This document shows positions 61,601 through 64,000 of a DNA stretch of 64,000 nucleotides, one piece after another. This DNA comes from Fratercula arctica (lineage: Eukaryota; Chordata; Aves; Charadriiformes; Alcidae). Location of the stretch: positions 58,477,563-58,541,562 of the forward strand of contig CANTUZ010000002.1 of NCBI GenBank assembly GCA_947846985.1, read 5' to 3'. The stretch's first letter is position 1. The number at the start of each line of letters is the position of its first letter. A model generated the notes under the pieces. That model had not been told where the DNA came from. It did not search any database and was given only the letters and a program-made list of their open reading frames with translations. The position numbers were made by a program, and so were the translations under genes.

Positions 61601-64000
61601 ATCTTTTTAATGGACAGTTCGCAGCCACTGCTAAGGATGTGCAGGATAGTCCATGAAACATGGATTATTTTGCATGAAAAGGTAGTTAAACATTAGATAT
61701 TCTCTCCTAAACTACTCCATACTTTGACCGGATCTTATTAATACACACACATGCAATTCTTTTTGATATCCCTTTTTTCTCTGGGAATTCAAGTCCTCTA
61801 TGGAGATGGCATGCAGGTTGTAGGTAAGTAGGGCTAATGAAGATGATAGCCAGTGCAGAAATATTGTTACTGAATTTCTGTTGTATAAAAGAATCTGTTT
61901 TTCTGTGTAAACTCATGAAGATGTCCAGAGCGCGAGCATTTACTTCACTGGGAAGAGGCTGTCATAGGTGCGGCACACCTATGGGAGCAGAAGGCAGGGG
62001 AACACAGCAAAGATGACATTCAAACACCTGTGATAAGGTGCAGCCACCCCCAACACTTCCCTACCACAGCATGAAGCGGAGCAGACTCCCCAGTTCCCCC
62101 TGCCCACTGGTAGCACACACCAACCCAGTGGTGTGACCTACAGTTCCAGCTGTTGCTTCTGACCCCCCTCACCTCTGGTCTGAGCAAAGGCAACCTCAGG
62201 AGACAGCAGAAGAGGCTTGGCACAGCCTAGGATGTATTTTCCTTGCGTTCTTGCAGATATTTTATATCCTGTCTTCCCCTGGAGTAGGCAGAGCACTGCT
62301 CAGCTCTGTCCCACAACAGGCGCTCCCGGCCTCAGTCCCGGGGCCCTTCTTCATGTTAGCGCTGAACGTCTCGTCAGCCTTTGAGGACTACATGTTCTTG
62401 TCATAAGAATCAAAACATTTGAGTCTCTGCTAAATTAACACTTATAGTAAATAATGTACACATATATGTTTTCCTCTCTTTCACTGTAGTACAACTATCA
62501 GAACAGAAAAAAAGGCACCACTATCCCTTGCGAATTGTCAGATCACTGTGAGCTAGAGTTTGGCAATTTCTGATACATAAATTACTCCATTGTGTCCAAG
62601 AAGGTGTATGCTACCAGAGATCCTGTCCTCTCATCTTTGAGGATGTACCTCCATGCTTGCTACCACCACAGCCCTCCGAAGATCTAGGGGCAGGGCTTCT
62701 CATTGCTGTATTTCAGGAAGGCTCATTCTGTCTTAAAAAGATGCAAATTAGTTAATCAGCATTGGAAGTTGGACAGATAGTTATAAACTTCTTTACATAC
62801 TCTTTGGCTGTCTTGCACTATCTGCCTGAGACAGACAGATCTAACTCCGACAAAAAAATCTGACCTAAGGCATCAAAGACATTGTTGTTGGTTGAACTGA
62901 GACTGGAGTGTCAGAGCGGAGTGTCAGAAGTGTGGGGTGGGAGGAAGGCTACAAAAGCTGAGTCCTCAGCTGATGTCATGTCATTGAGCCCGAGCAGAAA
63001 GCCTAGTTCACATACAACCCTTTGTATAAGCATGCTCTAGCTGCCAACTTTAAACCCCAAGGATTTATTTTAACTGCCTCTCCGTTATTATAGGCTCTGC
63101 AAAATCACACTTTGTAATGGGATCCCTGAAAGAAACTCCAAAGGGAGAAAAATCCCAGCATATTTTTGCTTGCATTCGCAGACACAGGCAGAGACCAAGC
63201 AGGCCATATGGTCTAACTTTGACACCTCTCATCCATCAAACCAGTTAGTCCCTCTAGTACTTCATATACAAATCAGAAAAACCACAGGCTGGGCAGACAT
63301 GAAGCTTCCTGCCCAGGAATGTCTGGGCTGCAGAGGAGTAAATCCTGGCAGTGGGCAAGCAAAAGCTAGCACCGGAACAGAAACCCGAGTTGTGGGGCTA
63401 TGCTTGTCATTCGAAGAGTTTAGTGTTTTTAAGTATGTCTGAGAAGAAACGGAGGTCAAACATCTTTTAGGTATACCAGTATAACTCCACTGACAGCCCT
63501 GGGTTGCGCCAATGTAACCAAGAACAGCCTTCTAATTATACATGCCAAGTAGTGCAACTAAAGACTTCGCTCATCCTCACTAAAACTTAGAGAATACCAA
63601 CTAAAAAAGTCTGTTTGCTTCCAAATGAGATGGGCTTTCTGTGTTATTTGTCATCGCACGTGGGACACAATAACAGAACTGCTACTAATTTTTGCAGTTA
63701 TAATATTATCATTTTAGCCGGAGTTTCGTAGAGGACTCCAACTGTCAACCTACCTTCTGGCCACTCAGGTTTATTTTGATGCAGTTCACCAAGACAGAAA
63801 CTGCTTTTTTTTTTTTATTTTTTGGTTGTGTTCCCAACCTAAGGTGTCTCATGAGTGGGCTTTGTGAAGTATCATCAAACACAGGTGGGAATAAGCTCTG
63901 ATTAATCAGTTTGTAAATACCTTCACTTAATAGTTTGCACGGTATATCCCAATAATGGGATACCTGAGTTTTTCCAGGAATTATATAGGAAAATAATACA
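58620..64000. other. Distal upstream flank, no gene recognised
   Basis: About 5.4 kb of AT-rich unique sequence after the plus-strand CR1. The longest open frames are about 150 codons without recognisable domains. Only short T tracts (for example near 63807) stand out. Confidence 0.65.

Noticed and set aside
1..64000. Search for tRNA genes, CRISPR arrays, bacterial operons, retroviral LTRs or viral genes
   Set aside because: None recognised. EGFR is the cellular origin of the avian viral erbB oncogene, but only the cellular first exon with its splice donor is present and no retroviral sequence is seen.

Overview
This is vertebrate nuclear DNA, almost certainly from a bird. It has low coding density, a GC-rich promoter island holding a single first exon, long AT-rich non-coding stretches with many poly(A)/poly(T) tracts, and two CR1 LINE retrotransposons, the dominant avian repeat, as its only recognisable interspersed repeats. 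There are no operons, ribosome binding sites or bacterial genes.

The one real protein-coding feature is the first coding exon of the epidermal growth factor receptor gene (EGFR/ERBB1), on the minus strand at 28362-28467. It encodes the start methionine, a hydrophobic signal peptide ending in ...ALCSA and the first mature residues VEEKK. It then stops at a phase-1 GT donor, the same boundary and phase as in human EGFR. Everything below 28361 is therefore the 5' part of EGFR intron 1. Everything above about 28.5 kb is 5' UTR, promoter and upstream flank.

Layout: 1-27.5 kb is intron 1, with no recognised exons or transposons but many homopolymer tracts, some CA tracts and an ATT-rich patch. From 27.56 to 29.42 kb is the CpG island. 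It contains the start of intron 1 with a canonical G-quadruplex motif 8-31 nt after the splice donor, exon 1, an upstream ATG with a 14-codon reading frame, a (TCC)12 tract and several GC boxes, with no TATA box noticed. From 29.5 to 50.8 kb is upstream flank with nothing recognisable beyond simple repeats, small tandem duplications and a cluster of three perfect inverted repeats. From 50.83 to about 54.31 kb is a long, degenerate minus-strand CR1 with remnants of an ORF1 esterase-like domain and of ORF2 endonuclease and reverse transcriptase. From 54.3 to 58.0 kb is flank with a compound (CA)n(CT)n microsatellite. From 57.98 to 58.62 kb is a 5'-truncated, less decayed plus-strand CR1. From 58.6 to 64 kb is featureless flank.

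Most open reading frames elsewhere are chance frames, including long ones in the CpG island that come from GC-rich, stop-poor sequence. I found no new multi-gene system. The most interesting sequence-level signals surround EGFR exon 1: the G-quadruplex beside the donor, the GGA/TCC tract and the uORF.
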